Of a DNA stretch of 64,000 nt, positions 16,285 to 24,624 are shown in pieces. The stretch comes from Fimbriimonas ginsengisoli Gsoil 348 (GTDB lineage: Bacteria > Armatimonadota > Fimbriimonadia > Fimbriimonadales > Fimbriimonadaceae): the NCBI RefSeq assembly GCF_000724625.1, contig NZ_CP007139.1:2790001-2854000 (forward strand). The letters run 5' to 3'. Position 1 is the first letter of the stretch; each line of letters opens with the position of its first letter. Below the pieces are notes generated by a model. It saw only the letters and a list, made by a program, of their open reading frames with translations, searched no databases and was not told where the DNA came from. Made by a program: the position numbers and the translations under genes.

Positions 16285-18618
16285 ATGCCGATCCTCGCTT
16301 ACCTCGCCCTCGCCGCAAGTATCGCCGCGCCTCGCGGCTTCGCCGGGGCCGAAGCGATGGACCGCGCGATCGCCTCCGCCATGGCCGAGGGCCGAATGCC
16401 CGGCGCCGTTCTCCTCGTCGGTCACAAGGGACACGTGGTCTACCGCAAGGCTTACGGCTACCGCTCTTTGGTTCCCACCAAAGAGCCGATGACCACCGAT
16501 ACGGTTTTCGACCTGGCCTCCCTCACCAAGGTAGTGGCCACCACCTCCTGCCTGATGAAGCTGTACGAAGAGGGACGCTTCCGGCTGAACGACCGGGTGA
16601 CCGACTATCTCCCCGAATTCCAGGGCGGCAAAAGCGACATCACCCTGCGGGAGCTGATGATCCACTTCTCGGGTCTCCGCTCCGGCATCCCACGCAACCC
16701 GGAATGGGAGGGTTACAAGTCCGGCATTTACCTCGCTGAATCGCTTCCCCCGGTACAGCCGCCGGACATGAAGAACGTCTATAGCGACATCAACTTCATT
16801 CTCCTCGGCGAGATCGTTCAGCGACTGAGCGGCAAGAGCCTCCCCGAATACTCTCAGGAGCAAATCTTCCGTCCGCTAGGTATGCGAGAGACCACTTTTC
16901 TCCCGCCCCCTTCCTGGCTTCCTCGGATCGCCCCCACCGAACGGCCGAAGAAAGACGAGCTCCCCCTTCGCGGCGTCGTCCACGATCCGACCGCCCGCTC
17001 CATGGGCGGCGCCATCGGAAGTGCCGGGCTCTTCTCGACCGCCGACGATCTCTCGCGATTCGCTCAAATGATGCTGAATGGCGGCTCGCTTCGCGGACAT
17101 CGCCTATTCAGCCCCTTTACCGTCACCAAATTCACCGAACCCCAGACCCCGCCCGATCAGCCGATCCTTCGAGGCCTCGGCTGGGATATCGATTCCGCCT
17201 ACTCCAGCAACCGCGGCGAGCTCTTTCCGATCGGCTCCTTTGGCCACACCGGCTTCACCGGAACCTCCATCTGGATCGATCCCTTTTCGCAGAGCTACGT
17301 GATCCTTTTAGCCAATGCCGTCCACCCCGATGGCGGAAAGTCGCTCGTCCCGCTTCGCCGCACTGTCGGCACTATCGCCGCTGCCGCGCTAGGGATCAAG
17401 ACGCAGCGAGTGGCGCTAACCGGATACAACGAGCTCATGGCCGGTAACTCGCTCCATCGAGAGATCTTCCGCAACGGATCCACCCTCACCGGGCTCGACG
17501 TGCTGGAGAACGAGCGCTTCACGCCCTTCCTGGGCAAACGGATAGGCCTCATCACCAACCACACCGGCCGCGACCGCGAAGGAAGGCGAAACATCGACGT
17601 CATGCGCGCCTCCGGCGTGAACGTCGCCGCGCTCTTCTCCCCCGAGCACGGAATGGCCGGCAAAGAGGACCGCTCCGGCATCGGCGACGCCGTCGATCCG
17701 GACACCGGCGTCAAGGTTTACAGCCTATACGGCGATACCCTTCGCCCAACTCCCGAGATGCTGAAGGGGCTTGAGGCGCTCGTCTTCGACATCCAAGACG
17801 TCGGCGTCCGCTTCTACACCTACGAAACCACGATGGCCTACGCCATGGAAGCCGCCGCCAAGGCGAAGATCCCGTTCTACGTTCTGGACCGGCCGAACCC
17901 GATCACCGGCACCCGAGTCGAAGGCCCCCCGCTGGATGAGGCCAACGCCTCGTTCGTCGGTTACTTCCCGGGAATGCCGGTCCGCCACGGCATGACGATG
18001 GGCGAGCTAGCGAAGATGTTCAACGAGGAGCGCTCCATCGGCGCGGACCTTACCGTCGTGCCGATGCAAGATTGGCAGCGCGGCGACTGGTACGACTCGA
18101 CCAGTCTGGGTTGGATCAACCCCTCGCCCAATATGCGCAGCCTAAAGGCCGCTATCCTCTATCCAGGCGTTTGCCTGATCGAGTTCGGAAAGAACATCTC
18201 GGTTGGACGAGGTACGGACTCTCCGTTCGAGCAGTTCGGCGCCGATTTCGTCAATGGGCGAGAGCTTTCCGCTTACCTAAACATGCGCGACGTCCCCGGC
18301 GTCCGGTTCTATCCCACCTCGTTTACGCCGACTGAATCCCGCTTCCAGGGAGTGCATATTGAAGGCGTTCGCATCGAAATCGTCGACCGAGGCGAGTTGG
18401 ACTCGGTCCGTCTCGGCCTAGAAATCGCCTGCGCACTCCAACACCTCTATCCCGGAAAAGTCGACTGGTCCCAAAGCAAGCGTCTTATCGGCAGCGACGA
18501 CACCATCCGCCGAATCGCCGCCGCCGAAGACCCCATCGCCATCCAACAATCCTTCCGCGACCCCCTGAACGCCTTCGCGCAGAAGCGCGAGAAGTATTTG
18601 ATCTACGGACACCAGTAG
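16285..18618 (+). CDS. Serine beta-lactamase-like hydrolase fused to NamZ-type muramidase (DUF1343)
   Basis: A 777-residue two-domain envelope protein. A hydrophobic N-terminus (LAYLALAASIAA) looks like a signal peptide. Residues ~25-370 are a class C beta-lactamase/esterase domain with SxxK in DLASLTKVV, YSDINFILLGE as the Y-x-N-like motif, and FGHTGFTGTSIWID near the third motif. Residues ~400-777 are DUF1343, whose studied member NamZ is an exo-beta-N-acetylmuramidase (GH171): KRIGLITNHTGRD, LFSPEHGM, VFDIQDVGVRFYTY, YVLDRPNPI and GRGTDSPFEQFG. Both halves are intact. Together they suggest peptidoglycan-fragment recycling in the periplasm. In other bacteria the two domains are often adjacent genes; here they form one chain. 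Confidence 0.92.
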   Translation: MPILAYLALAASIAAPRGFAGAEAMDRAIASAMAEGRMPGAVLLVGHKGHVVYRKAYGYRSLVPTKEPMTTDTVFDLASLTKVVATTSCLMKLYEEGRFRLNDRVTDYLPEFQGGKSDITLRELMIHFSGLRSGIPRNPEWEGYKSGIYLAESLPPVQPPDMKNVYSDINFILLGEIVQRLSGKSLPEYSQEQIFRPLGMRETTFLPPPSWLPRIAPTERPKKDELPLRGVVHDPTARSMGGAIGSAGLFSTADDLSRFAQMMLNGGSLRGHRLFSPFTVTKFTEPQTPPDQPILRGLGWDIDSAYSSNRGELFPIGSFGHTGFTGTSIWIDPFSQSYVILLANAVHPDGGKSLVPLRRTVGTIAAAALGIKTQRVALTGYNELMAGNSLHREIFRNGSTLTGLDVLENERFTPFLGKRIGLITNHTGRDREGRRNIDVMRASGVNVAALFSPEHGMAGKEDRSGIGDAVDPDTGVKVYSLYGDTLRPTPEMLKGLEALVFDIQDVGVRFYTYETTMAYAMEAAAKAKIPFYVLDRPNPITGTRVEGPPLDEANASFVGYFPGMPVRHGMTMGELAKMFNEERSIGADLTVVPMQDWQRGDWYDSTSLGWINPSPNMRSLKAAILYPGVCLIEFGKNISVGRGTDSPFEQFGADFVNGRELSAYLNMRDVPGVRFYPTSFTPTESRFQGVHIEGVRIEIVDRGELDSVRLGLEIACALQHLYPGKVDWSQSKRLIGSDDTIRRIAAAEDPIAIQQSFRDPLNAFAQKREKYLIYGHQ

Positions 18619-18622
18619 CATC

Positions 18623-18710
18623 GGCGTTAAGGCGTTAAGGCGTTAAGGCGTTAAGGCGTTAAGGCGTTAAGGCGTTAAGGCGTTAAGGCGTTAAGGCGTT
18701 AAGGCGTTAG
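18623..18710. repeat. Perfect 8-bp tandem repeat (GGCGTTAA)n
   Basis: Ten uninterrupted copies of GGCGTTAA (18623-18702) followed by an eleventh with the last base changed (GGCGTTAG). It begins 5 bases after the stop of the beta-lactamase/NamZ gene. Such perfect short arrays usually vary in copy number by slippage. The rest of the gap to 18829 is a low-complexity run rich in CCCAACGCCC and CCACAGTCCAC words with no gene. Confidence 0.95.
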
Positions 18711-18829
18711 TAGCTTGTAGGCATTACCCTATTCCCAACGCCCAAAGCCCAACGCCCAAGTCAATCTTTCCCCCTCAGTCCACAAGCCACACGCCACAGT
18801 CCACATCCCTAGCGCCCAACGCCCTCCCC

Positions 18830-20776
18830 TTACGCCACATAATCCACCGACAACCCCATCTCCTCCGGAGCATGAAGACGGAGCATCTTCGTCTCCACAT
18901 CCGGCGGGATCTTGCTGGCCGTCATTTTCGACACCACGATCATCGTGATGATCGAGAGCGGTACTCCCCAGATCGCCGGCTGCTCCATGAGCGAGCGTGT
19001 TAGCGGGGATAGATCCCAGTTCAAATACTTCTTGTCGAGCATCATGTTGGCGACGATCGCCGCGAACGAGAGCAGTCCGCCAAGCAGCATTCCCGCCGCC
19101 GCCCCGTACTTCGTCAGCCCGCGCCACCAAGCTCCCAGGAGCAGGAGAGGGAAGTAAGACGCCGCCCCGATGGCGAACGCCCACCCGACCATCGTCGCGA
19201 TGTCGAAGTTCTCGACCAGCAGCCCCAGCGCCATCGAAATGATGCCGACGAACACCGCCGCGATCTTGAACGCTCGTACCTGGTCCTGCGGCGTCGACTT
19301 CGGACGAAGGATCTTGCCGTAAATATCGTGGGCGAACGCCCCCGACATCGAAACCAGCAGCCCCGAGAACGTCGACATAAACGCCGCGAACGCACCCGCG
19401 CTGGTGACTCCGCTAAGGATCTGCCCAAGCACGTGATTTTGTAACATCGTCGGCAGCTTGATGACCGCGCTATCCGTGCCGTTATTCACGTAGAGCTCTG
19501 GCATGACGACCCGTCCGAGCGTCCCCCACATCGGAGTAAAGACGTAAAACGCCCCTAGCATCACCATCACCCACAGCGTCGTCCGCTTCGCCGCCCGACC
19601 ATCCGGATTCGTGTAAAACCGAACGAGGATATGCGGCAGCCCCGCGGTGCCGCAGACGAGCGCGATGATAAGCGAGTAGGTGTACAGAAGCGGATAGCCG
19701 AACTTCGTGGTCATCGGCCCGAACGGGTGGCTCCACTTTTCGTTGCTCGGCCCATTCGGCGCCACGGAATCCGCCGGGATCGTCACCTTCGCTGCCGTCA
19801 CGAACTCCACCGAATCCTTCGTCTCCGCCGGCTTCCCGGCGATGGTGGTCTTGTAGTTTCGAAGGTGGATCGTCCCCGGCCCAAGCTTGACCGTTGCCCC
19901 GTTCTCCAGCCACCGGACTTCCGAGCCGTCCTGGCTGGCGAACGTCGCCGGCAAAATCGGCTTGCTCTCCGCCTTGAATTCGTCGAGAACCTTCTTGTCG
20001 TACTTAACGATGACGGTAGCCCCTTCAGGGAGCACCAGGTCGGTCTCGTCGGCCGTGGTCTTCAGCACGTTCGCCGGCGCTGCGTTCGCCCCCTTCACCG
20101 TGACCGTCTTCTCTTGCTTGATCAGCGGCGAGCGGCCGGCGGTATTGCGGATGTCGGCCAGATCCTTGTTGTATCCGCCGAAAACGTTCAGGAGCACAAA
20201 GAGCGGAACCGTGATCGCGAACAGCTTCGCCCAGTACTGGAACGCCTGTACGACCGTGATCCCTTTCATCCCGCCGATGGCGACATTGAACGTGATCACC
20301 GCGCCGACGACGAGGATCCCGACGTAATACGGCCAACCGAGGATCGAGTTCATCACCACGCCCGCCCCCTTCATTTGCGGCATCGTGTAAAAGAAGCCGA
20401 TGAACAGAACGAAAACCACCGCGATCCTACGGAACGCCGGGCTATCGAACCGGCCCTGGGCAAAGTCGGGGATCGTATAGGCGCCGAAACGCCGCAGCGG
20501 GCCGGCGATAAACAGCAGCAGGAAGAGGTACCCGGCCGCGTAACCCACCGGATACCACAGGGCATCGTAGCCGGACTTCATGACCAACGCCGCGACGCCC
20601 ATAAACGACGCCGCCGACAGGTACTCGCCCGAAATCGCCGAGGCGTTCATCAAAACCCCGACCGATCGCCCCGCGACGAAGAAATCGCCCGCCGTCTTGG
20701 CCTTCTGGGTCGCGTACAGCCCCAGTCCGATCGTCACGAGAATGATCGCGATGACGAAGATGAGAGGAATGCTCAC
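18830..20776 (-). CDS. Sodium:solute symporter, ActP-like, with large soluble insertion
   Basis: A 648-residue SSS-family transporter with about 13 membrane helices, related to cation/acetate symporters: GDFFVAGRSVGVLMNASAIS, EYLSAASFMGVAALVMKSGYDALWY split across helices 1-3, and GLPHILVRFYTNPDGRAAKRTT later. It probably imports acetate or another short carboxylate with sodium. Between helices near residues ~205 and ~355 is a ~140-residue hydrophilic insertion, beta-rich by eye (KTVTVKGANAAPANVL, TIHLRNYKTTIAGKP), which the short ActP proteins I know lack. The gene overlaps its DUF485 partner by 4 bases (ATGA). Confidence 0.9.
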   Translation of the reverse strand: MSIPLIFVIAIILVTIGLGLYATQKAKTAGDFFVAGRSVGVLMNASAISGEYLSAASFMGVAALVMKSGYDALWYPVGYAAGYLFLLLFIAGPLRRFGAYTIPDFAQGRFDSPAFRRIAVVFVLFIGFFYTMPQMKGAGVVMNSILGWPYYVGILVVGAVITFNVAIGGMKGITVVQAFQYWAKLFAITVPLFVLLNVFGGYNKDLADIRNTAGRSPLIKQEKTVTVKGANAAPANVLKTTADETDLVLPEGATVIVKYDKKVLDEFKAESKPILPATFASQDGSEVRWLENGATVKLGPGTIHLRNYKTTIAGKPAETKDSVEFVTAAKVTIPADSVAPNGPSNEKWSHPFGPMTTKFGYPLLYTYSLIIALVCGTAGLPHILVRFYTNPDGRAAKRTTLWVMVMLGAFYVFTPMWGTLGRVVMPELYVNNGTDSAVIKLPTMLQNHVLGQILSGVTSAGAFAAFMSTFSGLLVSMSGAFAHDIYGKILRPKSTPQDQVRAFKIAAVFVGIISMALGLLVENFDIATMVGWAFAIGAASYFPLLLLGAWWRGLTKYGAAAGMLLGGLLSFAAIVANMMLDKKYLNWDLSPLTRSLMEQPAIWGVPLSIITMIVVSKMTASKIPPDVETKMLRLHAPEEMGLSVDYVA

Positions 20777-21162
20777 TGCCCCGCCTCCGAGTCGTTAACC
20801 GCTCGGTCGATAAGCTCCGGCTGGCTGACCGCCGCGGGCGCCCCGCGCCGTGGGTTAGACGCCGAAAGCTCCGCTTCGACGATTTCGGATTTGCGAACGA
20901 AGTAAGCCGAGAGCGCCCACGTGATCGGGAAGAACAGCACCCCGAGCACCAGCCACGAGAAGGTGAATCCCGACGCATCCGCGGCCATCAGCTTTGGTAA
21001 ATACAGATTCGCCAACGGCAACGCAATGAGCAAGCCGACGAAAATCGCCGCTACGCGGATGCTGAGCGCCGCCTGCCGCCGCATGATCCGCTGCAACAGC
21101 ACCCCCCTCGCCCCCTCGCCTTCGAGTGTCGTTTGTTCTTCCACGGCTCCCACTATATTCAT
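20773..21162 (-). CDS. DUF485 small membrane partner of the symporter
   Basis: A 129-residue protein with two membrane helices (IRVAAIFVGLLIALPLANLY and FSWLVLGVLFFPITWALSAYF) joined by a short loop, the DUF485 (YjcH-like) pattern that accompanies acetate symporters. The frame is open up to 21186, but the ATG at 21162 has GGAGGGG four bases upstream (minus strand), so I place the start there. The stop overlaps the symporter start. It is probably an accessory subunit of the transporter in the inner membrane. Confidence 0.85.
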   Translation of the reverse strand: MNIVGAVEEQTTLEGEGARGVLLQRIMRRQAALSIRVAAIFVGLLIALPLANLYLPKLMAADASGFTFSWLVLGVLFFPITWALSAYFVRKSEIVEAELSASNPRRGAPAAVSQPELIDRAVNDSEAGQ

Positions 21163-21192
21163 TCCGCCCCTCCAAGCGGTAGCCATCCCCCA

Positions 21193-21246
21193 GGAGCGCG
21201 GTCGTCCCGACCGCCCCCCGGCCCCCGGGCGTCCCGCCCGCTCCAG
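21193..21246. repeat. Dispersed repeat, family G copy 2
   Basis: GGAGCGCGGTCGTCCCGACC, a C-rich spacer, then CCCCCGGGCGTCCCGCCCGC. It matches the layout of 8308-8362. Confidence 0.65.
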
Positions 21247-21281
21247 CTTACGAACTTAAATAGACGCGCAGTAAATCATAG

Positions 21282-21299
21282 TTTCAGAATATACTGAAA
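21282..21299. promoter_or_regulatory. Palindromic operator over a leaderless -10 box
   Basis: TTTCAG (21282-21287) and CTGAAA (21294-21299) form a perfect inverted repeat with a 6-base A/T spacer. It contains TATACT (21290-21295), a perfect-looking -10 seven bases before the ATG at 21303. A repressor bound here would block the promoter of the three-gene operon downstream. Confidence 0.6.
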
Positions 21300-21302
21300 T
21301 CA

Positions 21303-21782
21303 ATGGAATCAAGCACACCTTGGCGTAGGTGGATTCTCCTGGCCCTCGTCGCCATCGGCGGGAGCCTGTTCTACGGCGCAACGCTGGCCCACATGCTGCC
21401 GAAGAGCGACCTCCTTCGTGGCGCTCTATGGCTAACCCTCTCCGCCGGTACCGGCTGGATTCTGCTTGGCCCCGCCCTCATCCTCTTCGCCCAGAAGCCG
21501 ATTTCGGTAGTTGCCGACGCCTGTCTCGTTGCGATGGCCTGCGGCGAGGTGGTCCTGGCAATCGGAGGGGTGCTCAATCTAGCTCTCGTGACAGGTATTC
21601 CGTTCAACATCGTCGTCGTCGCGATGTCGAACGTGCTCATGGCAGGCGTGCTGGCCGCCCGGCTAAAGGAGAACGGTGTCCACCCCGCCACCACCCTCGC
21701 ATGCTGGTTCATCGTCCTCGATGGCGGCGGCGCGGCTGCCTTCTGGATCCTCTATCGTCTCCTCTTTGGAGGTCACGCTTGA
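21303..21782 (+). CDS. Five-helix membrane protein of unknown function
   Basis: A 159-residue protein with about five membrane helices, among them WILLALVAIGGSLFYGATLA, WLTLSAGTGWILLGPALILF, ADACLVAMACGEVVLAIGGV and TLACWFIVLDGGGAAAFWIL. No known domain is recognised. There is no Shine-Dalgarno; TATACT seven bases upstream suggests a leaderless mRNA. Its stop overlaps the TTG start of the DUF2071 gene, so it is the first gene of a tightly coupled three-gene operon. Confidence 0.7.
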   Translation: MESSTPWRRWILLALVAIGGSLFYGATLAHMLPKSDLLRGALWLTLSAGTGWILLGPALILFAQKPISVVADACLVAMACGEVVLAIGGVLNLALVTGIPFNIVVVAMSNVLMAGVLAARLKENGVHPATTLACWFIVLDGGGAAAFWILYRLLFGGHA

Positions 21783-22489
21783 ACTTCAAAAATGCCGTCA
21801 CCATGCGGGGCCGCGTCGCCGAGTGCTGGCTCTTCACCTTCCGAGTCGATCCCGCGAACGTCGCCCACCTCCTCCCAACCCCGCTCGAGCTGGTCGAACA
21901 CGGCGGCTTTGCCTTCTTCAATGTGGTCGTTTCCCGCCTCACCCATATGCGCCCCGCTCCGTTGCCCGCGGCAGTCGGCATCGGCTACTGGCATGTCGCC
22001 TATCGACTCTACGCTCGGTTCGGCGAGATCGAAGGTCTGTACTTTCTGCGTAGCGACGCCAACAGCCCGCTCATGGTTGGCGCCGGGAACATGCTGACCG
22101 ACTTCAGGTTTCACCTGGCCACCGTCGGCGCGACCCGCCCGGATGGCCAATCGCCGAGCGAGCTCCACTCGTTTGCCGACGGAGCCCGGTTGCGTATCGC
22201 TCTGACCGGGGATCCTCCGCAACTATCCTCCGGCTCCCCGTTCGAGACGCTTGACCAAGCCGCCGACTTTCTTAAGTACAAGCCGGCCGCCCTTTTCTCC
22301 CACCCTGGTTCGGTTGACGTCCTCCGGATCACCCGCGACGAATCGGCTTGGAAAGCCCGGCTGCGCGCATTTCGAGTCGAGGAAGCAAGCTTCCTCGAGC
22401 CATACGACGCCATCCCGGAAATCGCCTACGAGATGGAGCCGATCGACTACCAATGGAACCGGGCGGAGCGCCACCGGTTGCCGCGATGA
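21779..22489 (+). CDS. DUF2071 family protein
   Basis: A 236-residue protein of the DUF2071 (YqjF-like) family, which shares the acetoacetate-decarboxylase-like fold: LLPTPLELVEHGGFAFFNVV, RLYARFGEIEGLYFLRSDAN, and the C-terminal VEEASFLEPYDAIPEIAYEM. The start is a TTG at 21779 with a perfect GGAGGT five bases upstream; the first ATG (21803) is eight codons in. The TTG overlaps the TGA of the upstream membrane protein, and the stop overlaps the next ATG. No active-site lysine is asserted, and the substrate is unknown. Confidence 0.83.
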   Translation: MNFKNAVTMRGRVAECWLFTFRVDPANVAHLLPTPLELVEHGGFAFFNVVVSRLTHMRPAPLPAAVGIGYWHVAYRLYARFGEIEGLYFLRSDANSPLMVGAGNMLTDFRFHLATVGATRPDGQSPSELHSFADGARLRIALTGDPPQLSSGSPFETLDQAADFLKYKPAALFSHPGSVDVLRITRDESAWKARLRAFRVEEASFLEPYDAIPEIAYEMEPIDYQWNRAERHRLPR

Positions 22490-23382
22490 AGATCCTCCTT
22501 GCCGGCGGCACCGGGTTCATCGGAACTGCCTTGGTAAAGAGGCTGACCGCCGACGGCCACACCTGCGCCGTCCTCGTTCGAAAGGACCCCGCCGCCTACC
22601 CGTCTACGGAAGGTGTCACATACATCTCCTATCGCGACCTCCCCGGCATTTCCGACGTCGACGCTGTGATCAACCTCGCGGGCGAATGGGTTGTCGGACG
22701 GTGGACTGAGGCGAAAAAAGACCGCATCATGGAGAGCCGGGTAGCCGCGACCCGACTCTTGGTCGACTGGATGGCGAGCCAACCGGTCCGCCCAAAAGTG
22801 TTCCTTAGCGGCTCCGCCGTCGGCATCTACGGCCACCGCCCCGGCGAGATCCTGACCGAGGATTCTCCCCTTGACCCCGAACAAGCCTTCCGTTACCGAG
22901 TTTGCAAAGCCTGGGAGGAAGAAGCTAACCGGGCTCGTGATCTGGGGATTCGAACCGTGAACCTCCGTATCGGCAACGTGTTGGACGGCGGCGGAGGTCT
23001 GCTCAAACTCCTTGTCCCTTGGCTGCGCCGTTCGCCGGTGCTCATCCCCTTCGCCCCGAACAACGTCAACTCATGGATCGCCCTCCCCGACGCCGTGAGC
23101 CTTATCGAGTTCGCCCTGACAAACGACGCCATCGAAGGCCCCTTGAACGTCGTCGGCCCTCGCCCCGTCACCATCCGCCAGCTCGTTCAAGCCATCGGCA
23201 AAGCCATCCGCCGCCCCGTTCTCGGCCGAATCCCGGACGCCGTTATGCAAGCCATCTTCGGCGAGTTCTCCCGCTCCCTCCTCGACAGCCAACAAATCCT
23301 CCCCGCGAAAGCGCTGGCCAACGGCTTCCAATTCGAACAGGAAGACCTACCTCAATTCCTGGCCATTACCATCCCTCTCTAA
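22486..23382 (+). CDS. TIGR01777-family NAD(P)-dependent epimerase
   Basis: A 298-residue extended SDR. The Rossmann start MKILLAGGTGFIGTALVKRL is followed by VINLAGEWVVGRWTEAKKDRI and SRVAATRLLVDW, typical of TIGR01777 (YfcH-like), then FLSGSAVGIYGHRPGE and the C-terminal DUF1731-like part ending LLDSQQILPAKALANGFQFE. The ATG at 22486 overlaps the stop of the DUF2071 gene. DUF2071 and TIGR01777 genes are neighbours in other bacteria too, as I recall. The substrate is unknown. Confidence 0.88.
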   Translation: MKILLAGGTGFIGTALVKRLTADGHTCAVLVRKDPAAYPSTEGVTYISYRDLPGISDVDAVINLAGEWVVGRWTEAKKDRIMESRVAATRLLVDWMASQPVRPKVFLSGSAVGIYGHRPGEILTEDSPLDPEQAFRYRVCKAWEEEANRARDLGIRTVNLRIGNVLDGGGGLLKLLVPWLRRSPVLIPFAPNNVNSWIALPDAVSLIEFALTNDAIEGPLNVVGPRPVTIRQLVQAIGKAIRRPVLGRIPDAVMQAIFGEFSRSLLDSQQILPAKALANGFQFEQEDLPQFLAITIPL

Positions 23383-23499
23383 TGCCGAAAATATGTAAGG
23401 ACAGACTCCTCCGGGAACCCTCTCCCGCTCCGGCGGGCCAGAGAACTGAAAAAGGCAGGGTGGGGGTGGCGGCCGAAATTGCGTCGACAAAGGAGACTC

Positions 23500-23530
23500 C
23501 ATACGGACCGCAGAGCTCCAGCTCTGCCCC
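23500..23530. repeat. 31-bp dispersed repeat, family D copy 1
   Basis: CATACGGACCGCAGAGCTCC continuing AGCTCTGCCCC, identical over all 31 bases to 24546-24576. The core GCAGAGCTCCAGCTCTGC is a hairpin. The rest of the 23383-23596 gap carries GC-rich repeat-like sequence and no gene. Confidence 0.8.
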
Positions 23531-23596
23531 TGCAGCACCAAAGGTTCCGCTAGTCCCCCTGGGCCGCCGCCACCCCCTTTCGGGTAGCGTCCCTCC

Positions 23597-24454
23597 ATGC
23601 TTCTGAAATCGATCAACTACTGGTCGTTCCCCGGCGGGCTGGCCGGAAATCTGGAACCCGTCGAGGCCGCCAAGATGGCCAAAGCGGCCGGATTCGAGGC
23701 GATCGAGCTTTGCGTCGGCGACGCCGGCACCGCGCTCGGCGTCGACGCGACCGACGCCCAGGTCGCCGAGATCCGGAAACAGGTCGAAGCCTTGGGGCTC
23801 ACCGTTCCCAGCGTGGCCAGCGGACTCTACTGGAGCCGCGCCCTCGCCGACGCCGACCCCGCCGCCCGAGCCCAAGCCGCCGACGATCTGCGCGCCATGA
23901 TCCGAATCTCCGCCGGCCTCGGAGCCAAGACGTTGCTCACCATCCCCGGCGCCGTGGAAGTATTCTTCCTCCCGGACCGCCCCGTCCAACCCTACGACGA
24001 GGTGCTCCGCTACGCCACCGAAGGCCTCCGCGCCGTCCTCCCCACCGCCGCCGAATTCAAGGTGCGCCTGGGCATTGAGAACGTCTGGAACCGCTTCCTC
24101 CTAAGCCCCACCGAGATGGCTGCGTTCATCGACGGCTTCCAAAGCGAGTGGATCGGCGCCTACTTCGACGTCGCCAACGTCCTCGCCTTCGGCTTCCCCG
24201 AGCAGTGGCTCCGTATCCTCGACAAGCGTGTGGTCGGCGTCCACTTCAAAGACTTCCGCCGCGCCGTCGGCACCATCGAAGGGTTCGTCGACCTCCTCGA
24301 AGGCGACGTCGACTGGCCCGCCGTCACCGCCGCCCTCACCGAAATCGGCTACCAAGGCCCCGTAGCCGCCGAAATGATCCCCGGCTACCGCCACTTCCCC
24401 GAAATCCGAATCGCCAACACCTCCCGAGCCATGGACGCCATCCTAGGAAGATAG
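23597..24454 (+). CDS. Sugar phosphate isomerase/epimerase-like TIM barrel
   Basis: A 285-residue protein of the xylose-isomerase-like TIM-barrel superfamily (AP endonuclease 2 fold). Metal-ligand regions are visible: KVRLGIENVWNRFLLSPTEM (Glu), WIGAYFDVANVLAFGFPEQW (Asp/Asn), VVGVHFKDF (His) and GPVAAEMIPGYRH (Glu). Such proteins isomerise or epimerise sugars or inositols. There is no signal peptide. TAGCGT six bases before the ATG fits a leaderless mRNA. It is flanked by the two identical family D repeats and has no operon partner. Confidence 0.88.
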   Translation: MLLKSINYWSFPGGLAGNLEPVEAAKMAKAAGFEAIELCVGDAGTALGVDATDAQVAEIRKQVEALGLTVPSVASGLYWSRALADADPAARAQAADDLRAMIRISAGLGAKTLLTIPGAVEVFFLPDRPVQPYDEVLRYATEGLRAVLPTAAEFKVRLGIENVWNRFLLSPTEMAAFIDGFQSEWIGAYFDVANVLAFGFPEQWLRILDKRVVGVHFKDFRRAVGTIEGFVDLLEGDVDWPAVTAALTEIGYQGPVAAEMIPGYRHFPEIRIANTSRAMDAILGR

Positions 24455-24458
24455 TGAT

Positions 24459-24514
24459 TCCGGAGCCCCCTCCTCGTCGATGCATGTGCGATGAGGAGGG
24501 GGTTGGGGGTGGAG
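24459..24514. repeat. Dispersed repeat, family E copy 2
   Basis: CCGGAGCCCCCTCCTCGTCG at the left and GATGAGGAGGGGGTTGGGGG at the right form a long imperfect hairpin. Directly followed by the second family D copy (24546-24576) and a family B copy (24598-24624), so the whole 24455-24620 gap is repeat sequence. Confidence 0.7.
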
Positions 24515-24545
24515 AAATCCGGAAAAAACCGGTCTCCAAACTGCC

Positions 24546-24576
24546 CATACGGACCGCAGAGCTCCAGCTCTGCCCC
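24546..24576. repeat. 31-bp dispersed repeat, family D copy 2
   Basis: Identical over 31 bases to 23500-23530. The two copies are about 1 kb apart in the same orientation, one on each side of the isomerase gene. Confidence 0.8.
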
Positions 24577-24597
24577 CGGTGTACCGAAGGTACACCG

Positions 24598-24624
24598 GAA
24601 TCATCGGCGAGGCGCCGACGCTAC
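24598..24624. repeat. Dispersed hairpin repeat, family B copy
   Basis: GAATCATCGGCGAGGCGCCG then ACGCTAC, the reverse-orientation form of the unit at 54862-54893. Its last four bases run into the 3' end of moaE. Confidence 0.6.

Noticed and set aside
18623-18710. CRISPR array
   Set aside because: The repeats are 8 bp, contiguous and without spacers; no cas gene is in the window.
19631-20905. A 424-codon plus-strand frame over the symporter
   Set aside because: Antisense to a well-supported membrane transporter; composition rich in Arg/His/Asp with no domain.
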